NCBI RefSeq assembly: GCF_000239815.1 | Contig: NZ_CAFK01000303.1 | Span: 1 to 64,000, forward strand | Reading direction: 5' to 3' | DNA: 64,000 nucleotides | DNA from: Bradyrhizobium sp. STM 3843 | GTDB lineage: Bacteria; Pseudomonadota; Alphaproteobacteria; Rhizobiales; Xanthobacteraceae | In this document: positions 34,607 to 43,235 of the stretch, piece after piece | How positions within the stretch are numbered: the stretch's first letter is position 1 | How the letters are laid out: each line of letters opens with the position of its first letter | Notes under the pieces: generated by a model | What the model was told of the DNA's origin: nothing | Databases searched by the model: none | Seen by the model: only the letters and a program-made list of their open reading frames with translations | Translations under genes and position numbers: made by a program

Positions 34607-35455
34607 TCAGCGCCGCACAATATAAGCGTGGCTTTCGCCATTCGCCAAGCCGGTATTGGAACCCGATGCGTGAGGTATATCGGGCCGGGGCACCAGGGCG
34701 ATCCCCTTCAGCCAGAGCCGCAGCGCTTCCCAGTGGATTGCGGCAAAAATCTTGAACGTGACAAGTGGGAGCGAAACGAAAGCGCGGAACAGGGTCCGTG
34801 ACGTCAGGGCGCGGCGGCGGCCGAGGAAGGTGGCGGCGAGCAGGGGACCGTCACCGCCGGCCTCCAGGATCCGCAGCTTGACTTCGTTTCCCGGCGGGGA
34901 GATCCGAAAATGGTAGCGCAGGGGCATGTCGAGGAAGGGCGAGACATAGAAGGTCTTGTCCTGCGCCTGCCGAAGTCCGGCTGGCGTGAGCTCGCCCGGC
35001 CGGACCGGCAGCACGTAAGGATTGATCTCTCCAAAGGTGTTGCGGACCTCGTAGATCACAAGCGCCAGGCTGCCGTCAGCACGGTAGCAGAAATAGACCG
35101 ACAGCGGGTTGAAGACATATCCAAGCAGGCGCGGATAGCAGAGCAGCAGCACGCGTCCGCCGGTCAGATCCACGCTGTGCTCGGCCGCGCGGGCCTGCGC
35201 ATAGGCGAGCAGTGACGATCCGTCGCGGAGGCCGTGATCGGCCTCATGGAAGCTGTAGAGCGCGCTGCGGTTGACGCCGAACAGGGGAGATTGGCGGTCC
35301 GCCTCATCAAGCCGGTCGAGATCGATCAGCAGGCTCAGGACCCGGTAGCTGAAGCGGTGGGGCTTGGGTCGCAGCCGTGCGTGCATCACGGGGCCGACGT
35401 AAAGCGCGGCTGCAGCCGATGCCTCGCCGTGCATTGTTGGCCGGCCCAACATCAT
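34607..35455 (-). CDS. DUF1365 family protein
   Basis: A 282-residue protein of the DUF1365 family, whose biochemical role is not established. The start at 35455 overlaps the upstream stop (ATGA), giving translational coupling to the FAD oxidoreductase gene. Recognisable DUF1365 stretches are YVGPVMHARLRPKPHRFSYR at the N-terminus, CYPRLLGYVFNPLSVYFCY, and EVRNTFGEINPYVLPV, then KTFYVSPFLDMPLRYHFRI. A hydrophobic, basic C-terminal region (SLPLVTFKIFAAIHWEALRL) suggests membrane association. Constant linkage with CFA-type methyltransferases and amine-oxidase-like flavoproteins implies a role in fatty-acyl modification. Confidence 0.88.
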   Translation of the reverse strand: MMLGRPTMHGEASAAAALYVGPVMHARLRPKPHRFSYRVLSLLIDLDRLDEADRQSPLFGVNRSALYSFHEADHGLRDGSSLLAYAQARAAEHSVDLTGGRVLLLCYPRLLGYVFNPLSVYFCYRADGSLALVIYEVRNTFGEINPYVLPVRPGELTPAGLRQAQDKTFYVSPFLDMPLRYHFRISPPGNEVKLRILEAGGDGPLLAATFLGRRRALTSRTLFRAFVSLPLVTFKIFAAIHWEALRLWLKGIALVPRPDIPHASGSNTGLANGESHAYIVRR

Positions 35456-36765
35456 TCCGCCGCCTCGGCGAGCGGTGAGCGCAAGCTGCGCCACGGCGCG
35501 ACCGCGCCGAGCGCTTCGGCCACGCCGAGGCCGGAGCGTAGCCCGTCCTCGTGGAAGCCATAGCCGGTCCAGGCCCCGCAGAACCAGGTGCGGCGGCGTC
35601 CTTGGATCTGCGGCAGCCGCTTCTGCGCGGCAAAAGCGGCCGCCGTATATTGCGGGTGCTCGCAGAGATATTTGCCGAAGGTCAGTTCAGGCGCCGGCGC
35701 GAAAGGCGGGTTGAGGCTGACGAACAGCGGCTTGTCGTCGCCGATCCCCTGCAGCTTGTTCATCCAATAGGTGACGGCGACATCGTTGAGCGGCAGGCCT
35801 TCGCGTTGCCAGCGCAGGAAATTCCATGAACCCCAGGCCCGCCGCCGCTTCGGCATCAGCCTGAGATCGCGATGCAGATAGACCGTATTCGGCGAATATC
35901 GGATGGCGCCGAGAATGCTGTGCTCGTGTTCATCTGCGTCGCCGAGCATCGTCAGTGCCTGGTCGCTGTGGGCGGCGATGACGACGTGATCGTAGCTGTC
36001 ACGGCGGCCGCTGCTGTCCGCGACCACGACGCCGTGGGCGGTCCGCTCGATCGTGGTCACTGCGCTGCCAAGACGCAGGGATGAGCGAAAAGCGGACGTC
36101 AGTTTCTCCACATAGCGCTGGCTGCCGCCCTTGACCGTGCGCCACACCGGCCGATCGTATTGCAGCAAGCGGTGATTGTTGAAGAACGCAACGAAATTCT
36201 CTGCCGGAAAGTCGAGCAATTCGCGCGCCGGCGCCGACCAGATCGCGGCGCCCATCGGCGCCAGATAGTCAGAGAGCAGGCGCGGGGCGAAATGGTTGCG
36301 CCGAAAATAGTCGCCGAGCGAGAGCCCTGCGAGCCTGCCGGCCTTCAAATCGGCGACGCTCTGCTCGTTGAAGGTGAGAATGTCGCGCAACATCCAAAGG
36401 TAGGATGATGAGAGCAGATTGGCGGGCTGGGCGAACAGGCCCTTCGCGGTCTCGAGCCAGGTATTGCCGCCACCCTTCCACTCGAAGCGGCCTGCATCCG
36501 CTGTCACCGCAAAGCTCATGCAGCTTTCGACGGTCTCGACACCGAGGTGATCGAACAACGCGGTCAGCTCGGGATAGTTGAGCTCGTTGTAGACGATGAA
36601 GCCGATATCGACAGCAAGCGGCGTTCCTTCATAGTCGATCGTGACGGTGTGGCTGTGGCCTCCTGGCCGAAGCTCGCGCTCATACACGGTGACCGGATAA
36701 CGTTGCGACAGGGCCCAGGCCGCGGCGTTGCCCGCAATCCCCGTTCCAATCACCGCGACTCGCAT
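35452..36765 (-). CDS. FAD-dependent oxidoreductase (amine-oxidase fold)
   Basis: A 437-residue flavoprotein. The N-terminus is a Rossmann dinucleotide motif, MRVAVIGTGIAGNAAAWALS, followed by GGHSHTVTIDYEGTPLAVDI; the C-terminal FAD contact includes WFCGAWTGYGFHEDGLRSG. This subgroup is nearly always encoded next to DUF1365 and a CFA-like methyltransferase. In Rhodobacter related proteins act in methylated or furan fatty-acid formation; I recall this from the literature and cannot test equivalence here. aaggggg lies upstream of ATG 36765. It is divergent from the RND efflux operon. No ChrR or ECF sigma gene is adjacent. Confidence 0.87.
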   Translation of the reverse strand: MRVAVIGTGIAGNAAAWALSQRYPVTVYERELRPGGHSHTVTIDYEGTPLAVDIGFIVYNELNYPELTALFDHLGVETVESCMSFAVTADAGRFEWKGGGNTWLETAKGLFAQPANLLSSSYLWMLRDILTFNEQSVADLKAGRLAGLSLGDYFRRNHFAPRLLSDYLAPMGAAIWSAPARELLDFPAENFVAFFNNHRLLQYDRPVWRTVKGGSQRYVEKLTSAFRSSLRLGSAVTTIERTAHGVVVADSSGRRDSYDHVVIAAHSDQALTMLGDADEHEHSILGAIRYSPNTVYLHRDLRLMPKRRRAWGSWNFLRWQREGLPLNDVAVTYWMNKLQGIGDDKPLFVSLNPPFAPAPELTFGKYLCEHPQYTAAAFAAQKRLPQIQGRRRTWFCGAWTGYGFHEDGLRSGLGVAEALGAVAPWRSLRSPLAEAAE

Positions 36766-37186
36766 TCAGAAAGCCCCCTTGACCTGCACTGTGCGAGCTA
36801 CGGTGTGGTCCGCCATTGGTTTCAGGGCGCGGCATTGACGGCACAACAGTCGAGAAAATGGCCCTCCCGAGATGAAATCTTGGTAAGAATGCGAGTCGTG
36901 CCGACGCCGGTCCGGCCAGAGAAAACCCCGAAAAATACGGGGAATCACGCACCTTCCTGGCGGCCCGGATGAAGCTCCGCCACCGGGGACGGGGCCGCCG
37001 CAGGACTGTCCGTCGCGCGGACGCACGGGTAGTATGGTCGGCAAGATTACAGGGAAGCATCACGTTCGTGTCCAGCTTGCAGATCGTCGCCGACGATACC
37101 GATCACGCGTGCGCAGGTTCGCGCCGGCGTGACGTCCTTGCGTGTTCGTCGGCGTGCGGAGACCGGCCGTGACTCATTTTGGCGCG
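36766..37186. other. Divergent promoter region, FAD operon and RND operon
   Basis: About 400 bases without a credible gene. A small inverted repeat (ccccg...cgggg) lies at 36926-36942. I looked for ECF-type promoter elements ahead of the FAD gene and did not see a clear match. No regulator gene for the efflux operon is present nearby. Confidence 0.45.
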
Positions 37187-38647
37187 ATGGTCGGGCCAGG
37201 AATCGCGGCGCAGGTACGCTGGCGGCGCGCCGTACGATGGCTGGCTGCCGTCGGGCTGGCGGCGAGCTCGGCCGGGTGCCTGTTGACCCAGGACATCCCG
37301 GATCCCGCACTTGACATTCCCAGTCGCTACAAGCACGCGGCGGGCGCGGATTCGGTCGCGCCTCCGGCCCTGGACTGGTGGCGCGGTTTCGGGTCGAAGC
37401 AGCTCACCGAGCTGATGGAGGAGGCGCAGCGGGTCAATCTCGACATCGCTGCCGCCGTCGCCCGATTCAAGCAGGCGGACGCGCTGGCCCGACAGGCCGG
37501 CGCGGCGCTGCTGCCAAGCCTCTCAACGGCGGGGCAGGAGACCTATTCGCGCACGTCAGGATCGAGCGCCAGCGGGCTCAGCATTGGTGGCCGCGAGGTC
37601 GTCAACTATCAGGCTTCGCTTGCAGCGAGCTACCAGCTCGATTTCTTCGGCCAGAACCGCGATGCGCTCCAGGCCGCCGAGGAAACGGCGATCGCGGACC
37701 GTTTCGACCGCGATGTCACCTCGCTGACCACGCTCGCCAGCGTCGCCAACGCCTATTTTCAGGTGCTCGCCGCGCAGGATCGGCTGCGCACCGCCGAGCG
37801 CAACATTGCCAGTGCCCAACGGGTGCTCGATGCGATCAAGGAACGGCAAAAGGCCGGCACCGGTACCGATCTCGATGTGGCCCAGCAGGAGAGCGTGCTT
37901 GGTAATCAGAAGGCGACGGTGCCGCCGCTGCGGCAGACCCTCGACCAGAACATCAATGCGCTCGCCGTGCTGGTGTCGCGACCGCCCGAAAGCCTCCGCG
38001 TCGCCGGCGGCTCGCTCGATCACATCAGGACGCCGCGCGTGACGCCGGGCCTGCCGTCGGAGATTCTGACCCAGCGGCCGGATATCCGTCGCCAGGAGGC
38101 GCAGCTGGCGTCAGCGACCGCCAATGTCGGCAGCGCGCGTGCGCAGTTCTTTCCGACCATTCAACTGACCGGGCAGGGCGGCTATCAGAGCTCGGCACTG
38201 GCCTCGCTGTTCCAGCCGCACGCCGCCTTCTTCAGCCTCGTCGGCAGCGCCACCCAGCCGATCTTCGACGGCGGCAGGATCCTCGGCAATTTCGAGAACG
38301 CGAAAGCCCGACAGGACGAATTGCTGCAGACCTATCGGAAAACGGTCGTCCAGGCGTTTACCGACGTCGACAACGCGCTGTATTCGATCAAGCAGACCAC
38401 GATCAGGCTGGAGCTGCAGCGCCAGGTCTTGGCGTCCTCGCGGCGGGCCTTCCAGCTCTCGGAGCAGCAATTGCGGGCCGGAACTGCCGACATCGTGACC
38501 GTGCTGAATACGCAATTGACACTATTTCAAGCCGAGGATGTGTACTGGCAGGCGCAGCTTGCGCGACTCCAGGCCATCGTGAGCCTCTATCAGGCGCTGG
38601 GCGGCGGCTGGGAGCCGAAAGTGGAGAAACCGGTCGATGCTCTTTAA
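37187..38647 (+). CDS. RND efflux outer-membrane lipoprotein, NodT family
   Basis: About 486 residues. A lipoprotein signal is visible, ending LAASSAGC, so the mature protein should be lipid-anchored in the outer membrane. Two OEP repeats follow, with SYQLDFFGQNRDALQAAEET and LTQRPDIRRQEAQLASATAN as characteristic NodT/OprM motifs. It forms the exit duct of the tripartite pump with the downstream adaptor and two RND proteins. The start is unsettled: GTG 37142 and ATG 37187 are both in frame without a strong ribosome-binding site; ATG gives the more usual signal length. It overlaps the adaptor gene by 11 bases. Confidence 0.9.
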   Translation: MVGPGIAAQVRWRRAVRWLAAVGLAASSAGCLLTQDIPDPALDIPSRYKHAAGADSVAPPALDWWRGFGSKQLTELMEEAQRVNLDIAAAVARFKQADALARQAGAALLPSLSTAGQETYSRTSGSSASGLSIGGREVVNYQASLAASYQLDFFGQNRDALQAAEETAIADRFDRDVTSLTTLASVANAYFQVLAAQDRLRTAERNIASAQRVLDAIKERQKAGTGTDLDVAQQESVLGNQKATVPPLRQTLDQNINALAVLVSRPPESLRVAGGSLDHIRTPRVTPGLPSEILTQRPDIRRQEAQLASATANVGSARAQFFPTIQLTGQGGYQSSALASLFQPHAAFFSLVGSATQPIFDGGRILGNFENAKARQDELLQTYRKTVVQAFTDVDNALYSIKQTTIRLELQRQVLASSRRAFQLSEQQLRAGTADIVTVLNTQLTLFQAEDVYWQAQLARLQAIVSLYQALGGGWEPKVEKPVDAL

Positions 38648-40079
38648 GCCGGACCAGAAACAATCGGACAAGAAGTCTGCGGCTGTGAAGCGGCCCAGGT
38701 GGGGACAGCGCCTGGTTGCGCTGACGCTGACCATCGTGATCCTCGGCGGCCTTGGTTATATCGGCTGGAATGCCTTGCAACAGCGCCAGGCGGCGCTGCA
38801 CATGCAGCGCCCCGATCTGCCGGTGCCCGTGCTGGCGACTACGCCCATCGTCAAGGACGTGCCGGTCTATCTCGACGGCGTCGGCGCGGTGCGCGCGCTG
38901 AATACGGTCACCGTGCGTTCGCAGGTCGACGGCAAGCTGATCGCGGTCAATTTCGTTGAAGGCCAGGACGTCAAGAAGGGCGACGTGCTCGCTGAAATCG
39001 ACCCCGCGATCTATCAGGCGCAATACGATCAGGCCGTTGCCAAGAAGGCGCAGGACGAGGCGCAGCTCGCCAACCAGAAGCTCGACCTCGCACGCTATGA
39101 GCAGCTTGCGGCCACCAACGCCGGCTCGAAGCAGCAGGCCGACACCCAGCGCGCCGTGGTCGCGCAGCAGCAGGCGCTGATCAAGGCTGACCAGGCCGCG
39201 ATCGACAATGCAGCGGCGACCTTGAGCTATACCAAGATCGTGGCGCCGCTGTCCGGCCGTGCCGGTCTGCGCCAGGTCGATCAGGGCAACATCATTCACG
39301 CAGCGGACGCCACCGGCCTCGTGATCATCACGCAGCTGCAGCCGATCGCAGTGCAGTTCAGCCTGCCGCAGCAGCAGATCATGCGGGTCAATGCCGCAGC
39401 GGCCAAAGGAGAGCTGGCGGTCGATGTGTTCGGCAATGACGGGGTCACCGTGATCGACACCGGGACGCTGAAGGGCATCGACAACCAGGTCGACCCCACG
39501 ACCGGCACGCTCAAGCTCAAGGCCGAATTTCCCAACGGCAAATTCCAGCTCTGGCCCGGGCAGTTCGTCAACGTGCGTCTGAAGGTCGAAACGATTTCCA
39601 ATGCGATCGTCGTGCCGACGTCAGCCGTGCAGCGGGGACCCGCGGGCACCTTCAGCTATGTGATCGGCGAGGGCGACATCGTCTCGGCCAAGCCGGTCAC
39701 CGTGACCCAGCAGAACGAGACCGAGGCGGTAGTCGCGAGCGGCCTGACGACCTCGGATCGGGTGGTGACGACGGGCTTCGCCAATCTCGCCGACGGCTCC
39801 AAGGTCGTCGTCGGCCGCGACGACCAGACCCCATCAGCTGATCTCGCCCCGCGCAAGCGCGGCAACCGCAATGCGCAAGGGAAGGATCAGGGGAAGGGCG
39901 GTGGCCAGGCGCAAGATGGCCAATCCGGACCTGGGCCGGCCAAGACGGACGGGCAGGGCAAGGACGGCGAACACCGCAAGCGGCCGCAAGGGGAGGGCGG
40001 CCAGAGCGGGCAGGGACAGGCGGGGGGAGCGCCGCAGGGGGGCGAGCAGTCGGGCGGTGGCGCGAGGCCGCAGCCATGA
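38637..40079 (+). CDS. RND efflux membrane-fusion (adaptor) protein, MdtA-like
   Basis: A 480-residue periplasmic adaptor anchored by an N-terminal span (ALTLTIVILGGLGYIGWNAL). The hairpin, lipoyl and beta-barrel domains are typical: VRSQVDGKLIAVNFVEGQDV, YTKIVAPLSGRAGLRQVDQG, and VDPTTGTLKLKAEFPNGKF. The order MFP then two RND genes mirrors E. coli mdtABC. The last 80 residues or so are unusual: a hydrophilic, low-complexity tail rich in Gly, Gln, Lys and Asp (GKDQGKGGGQAQDG-type), absent from MdtA. Base composition of the tail is strongly purine-biased on this strand. Confidence 0.92.
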   Translation: MLFKPDQKQSDKKSAAVKRPRWGQRLVALTLTIVILGGLGYIGWNALQQRQAALHMQRPDLPVPVLATTPIVKDVPVYLDGVGAVRALNTVTVRSQVDGKLIAVNFVEGQDVKKGDVLAEIDPAIYQAQYDQAVAKKAQDEAQLANQKLDLARYEQLAATNAGSKQQADTQRAVVAQQQALIKADQAAIDNAAATLSYTKIVAPLSGRAGLRQVDQGNIIHAADATGLVIITQLQPIAVQFSLPQQQIMRVNAAAAKGELAVDVFGNDGVTVIDTGTLKGIDNQVDPTTGTLKLKAEFPNGKFQLWPGQFVNVRLKVETISNAIVVPTSAVQRGPAGTFSYVIGEGDIVSAKPVTVTQQNETEAVVASGLTTSDRVVTTGFANLADGSKVVVGRDDQTPSADLAPRKRGNRNAQGKDQGKGGGQAQDGQSGPGPAKTDGQGKDGEHRKRPQGEGGQSGQGQAGGAPQGGEQSGGGARPQP

Positions 40080-40109
40080 CCAAGATCAGCGGCTAGGAGC
40101 GCTGTCCGG

Positions 40110-43100
40110 ATGGGTGTCTCCGAACCCTTCATCCGCCGTCCGATCGCGACGTCGCTGCTCGGCGTCGCACTGCTGATCGGCGGGCTATTGGGGTATTTCG
40201 GGCTGCCCGTCTCGGCCCTGCCGCAGGTCGATTTCCCGACCGTGCAGGTCACGACGCAGTTGCCCGGCGCGAGCCCCGACGTGGTGGCGTCACTGATCAC
40301 GGCGCCCTTGGAACGCCAGCTCGGCCAGATTCCCTCGCTCTCCGCGATGAATTCCACCAGCTCGTTCGGTGTCAGCCAGATCTCATTGCAGTTCGATCTC
40401 GGCCGCGACATCGACGGCGCGACCCAGGATGTGCAGGCGGCGATCAACGCCGCCGCAGGCGTGCTGCCGAAGACGCTGCCCTATCCACCGACCTACGCAA
40501 AGGTCAATCCGGCCGATGCGCCGGTGATGACGCTCGCGCTCACCTCGGACACGATTTCGTTGCGCGCGATGAGCGACATCGCTGATACGATCCTTGCGCA
40601 GCGCCTGAGCCAGATGTCCGGGGTGGGACGGGTGTCAGTGCTCGGCGGCCTCAAACCGGCGGTGCGGATCCAGGCCGATCTGGCACGCCTTGCCGCTTAC
40701 GGCATCGGCATGGAGGATCTGCGCAGCGCCATCGCCGGCGCCAACGTCTCAGGGCCGAAGGGCTCGCTCGACGGCGCGCAGCAGGCCTACACCATCACCG
40801 CCAATGATCAGATCGCGGCGGCCGATGCCTACAAGCCGATCATTATCGCCTATCGCAACGGTTCGCCGGTGACGATCGCCGACGTCGCGACCATCATCGA
40901 CGGTTTGGAGAACGACCGCACCGGCGGTTGGTACCAGGGAACGCCGGCGGTCATCATCGACATCCAGCGCCAGCCCGGCGCCAATGTGATCGAGGTTGTC
41001 CGCCAGCTGCGGGGCGAGATTCCGAAGCTGCAGCGGACCATTCCGGCCGGCGTGAAGCTCAACATCGTCAGCGACCGCACCGTGACGATCAATGCATCGG
41101 TGCATGACGTGCAGTTCACGCTGGTTTTGAGCGTCGTGCTGGTGACGCTGGTGGTGCTCTTGTTCCTGCGCTCGATGCGCGCCACCATCATCGCCGGCGT
41201 GGCGCTGCCGCTGTCGCTGATCACCAGCTTCGGCATCATGTATTTCGCCGGTTTCAGCCTCGACAATCTGTCGCTGATGGCGCTCACGATCGGCACCGGC
41301 TTCGTCGTCGACGACGCCATCGTGATGATCGAGAACATCGTCCGCCACATGGAAGAGGGCGAGTCGGCGATGAGCGCCTCGCTGCGTGGCGCGAGCGAAA
41401 TCGGTTTCACCGTGATCTCGCTGACGGTGTCGCTGATCGCCGTGTTCATCCCGCTCCTGTTCATGACCGGCTTGGTCGGCCGCATGTTCCGCGAATTTGC
41501 GCTCACCCTGACCATTGCGGTGGTGACATCGGCGGTGGTGTCGCTGACGCTGACGCCGATGATGTGCTCGCGGCTGCTCAAGCCCGCGCACGAGGAATGG
41601 GTGATCCCCGGCCTCAACGCCATCAGCCGGTTCATCGACCGTACCGTCGCCTTCTATCATCGGACCTTGCTGTGGGTGTTGGCGCGCCAACGCGCGACAT
41701 TGTTGGTGACCTTTGCCACGCTGGCGGCAACGCTCGGGCTCTATGTCGTCGCGCCGAAGGGCTTTCTGCCACTGCAGGATACGGGATCCATCACCGCGGT
41801 GACCGAAGCGGGGCCGGACGTCTCCTTCGCCGAGATGCAGAAGCGGCAGTCGGAGGCGGCGGCCGCGATCCAGGCCGATCCCGATGTGATCGGCGTCGTC
41901 TCCGTGATCGGAGCCGGCTCGGTCAATCCGACCACCAATGTCGGCAAGCTCGTGATGACCTTGAGGCCACTGGGCGAGCGGCGCGACAATGTCGCCGTCG
42001 TGGTCGACAGGCTGAAGCAGAAGGTTGCCGCGATCCCCGGCATGACGGTCTATTTCCAGCCGGTTCAGGACGTGCAGATCTCGACCCAGTCGAGCCGCTC
42101 GCAATATCAGTACACGCTGACGGGCACGGACGCGGCCGAGGTGTTGAAATGGGCCGACAGGCTGGTGGCCGAGATGCGCCGCGAGCCGTTGTTCCGCGAC
42201 GTCTCGTCCGAAGCCCAGGAAGGTGGGCTGCGCGCCGAGCTCACCATCGACCGGCAGCGCGCAGGCCAGCTCGGGGTCAATCTGCAAGGCGTGACCGACA
42301 CACTGAATGACGCGTTCGCGCAGCGGCAGATCTCGACCATCTACGGCCAGGCCAATCAGTACCGCGTGGTGCTGGAAGCATTGCCGATGTATCAGCGCGA
42401 CCCTTCCGTGCTGTCGAAGCTCTATCTGCCGGGCACCGGCGGTCAGGTCCCGCTCTCGGCTGTTGCGAGCTTGAAGCGCACCACGGCGCCGCTAGCGATC
42501 TCGCATCAGGCCCAGTTTCCCGCGGTCTCGCTCAGCTTCAATCTGGCGCCGGGCGCCTCGCTCGGCGAAGCGGTCGAGGCGGTGAGGGTGATCGAGAACC
42601 GGATCGGCATGCCCGGCAGCATCGGCGGCGTCTACTCCGGCGATGCCGCCGAGTTCTCCAAATCACTGGCCGGTCAGCCCTGGCTGGTGCTGGCTGCGGT
42701 GGTGACGATCTATATCGTGCTCGGCGTGCTCTACGAGAGCTACATCCATCCGATCACGATTCTCTCCACCCTGCCGTCGGCGGGCGTGGGCGCCATCCTG
42801 GCGCTGATGCTGTTCGGGCAGGATCTGTCGGTGATCGGCCTGATCGGCATCATCCTGTTGATGGGCATCGTCAAGAAGAACGCGATCATGATGATCGACT
42901 TCGCGCTCGAGGCGGAACGGAAGGAAGGCATGCCGCCTTATGAGGCGATCGTGCAAGCCTGCCTGTTGCGCTTCCGCCCGATCATGATGACGACGCTCGC
43001 CGCTCTGTTCGGCGCGCTGCCGCTGGCGATCGAAAGCGGCACCGGCTCCGAGCTGCGCTTTCCGCTCGGCATCTCCATCATCGGCGGCCTGCTGCTCAGC

Positions 43101-43235
43101 CAGCTGCTGACGCTCTACACGACGCCCGTGATCTATCTCGCGCTCGATCGCATCAACCGCAGGCTGGAACGGGCGCTTCCTCCGGTCGGGCCGGATGCAC
43201 CGCCGATTGCAGGCGCGACCGAGGGCATCCAATAA
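40110..43235 (+). CDS. RND efflux inner-membrane pump, MdtB-like
   Basis: A 1041-residue, twelve-span proton-driven pump of the HAE1 family. It starts with SEPFIRRPIATSLLGVALLI and carries GTGFVVDDAIVMIENI in TM4 with the paired proton-relay aspartates. The large periplasmic loops form the porter and docking domains. With the following gene it probably makes a heteromultimeric MdtBC-type pump, since one adaptor serves two RND proteins. Drug or metabolite specificity cannot be inferred; E. coli MdtABC exports bile salts and novobiocin. The stop overlaps the next ATG by one base. Confidence 0.93.
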   Translation: MGVSEPFIRRPIATSLLGVALLIGGLLGYFGLPVSALPQVDFPTVQVTTQLPGASPDVVASLITAPLERQLGQIPSLSAMNSTSSFGVSQISLQFDLGRDIDGATQDVQAAINAAAGVLPKTLPYPPTYAKVNPADAPVMTLALTSDTISLRAMSDIADTILAQRLSQMSGVGRVSVLGGLKPAVRIQADLARLAAYGIGMEDLRSAIAGANVSGPKGSLDGAQQAYTITANDQIAAADAYKPIIIAYRNGSPVTIADVATIIDGLENDRTGGWYQGTPAVIIDIQRQPGANVIEVVRQLRGEIPKLQRTIPAGVKLNIVSDRTVTINASVHDVQFTLVLSVVLVTLVVLLFLRSMRATIIAGVALPLSLITSFGIMYFAGFSLDNLSLMALTIGTGFVVDDAIVMIENIVRHMEEGESAMSASLRGASEIGFTVISLTVSLIAVFIPLLFMTGLVGRMFREFALTLTIAVVTSAVVSLTLTPMMCSRLLKPAHEEWVIPGLNAISRFIDRTVAFYHRTLLWVLARQRATLLVTFATLAATLGLYVVAPKGFLPLQDTGSITAVTEAGPDVSFAEMQKRQSEAAAAIQADPDVIGVVSVIGAGSVNPTTNVGKLVMTLRPLGERRDNVAVVVDRLKQKVAAIPGMTVYFQPVQDVQISTQSSRSQYQYTLTGTDAAEVLKWADRLVAEMRREPLFRDVSSEAQEGGLRAELTIDRQRAGQLGVNLQGVTDTLNDAFAQRQISTIYGQANQYRVVLEALPMYQRDPSVLSKLYLPGTGGQVPLSAVASLKRTTAPLAISHQAQFPAVSLSFNLAPGASLGEAVEAVRVIENRIGMPGSIGGVYSGDAAEFSKSLAGQPWLVLAAVVTIYIVLGVLYESYIHPITILSTLPSAGVGAILALMLFGQDLSVIGLIGIILLMGIVKKNAIMMIDFALEAERKEGMPPYEAIVQACLLRFRPIMMTTLAALFGALPLAIESGTGSELRFPLGISIIGGLLLSQLLTLYTTPVIYLALDRINRRLERALPPVGPDAPPIAGATEGIQ

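Noticed and set aside
40749..42287. 512-codon - strand frame opposite the first RND pump
   Set aside because: His/Gln/Arg-rich antisense translation of a strongly conserved RND gene.
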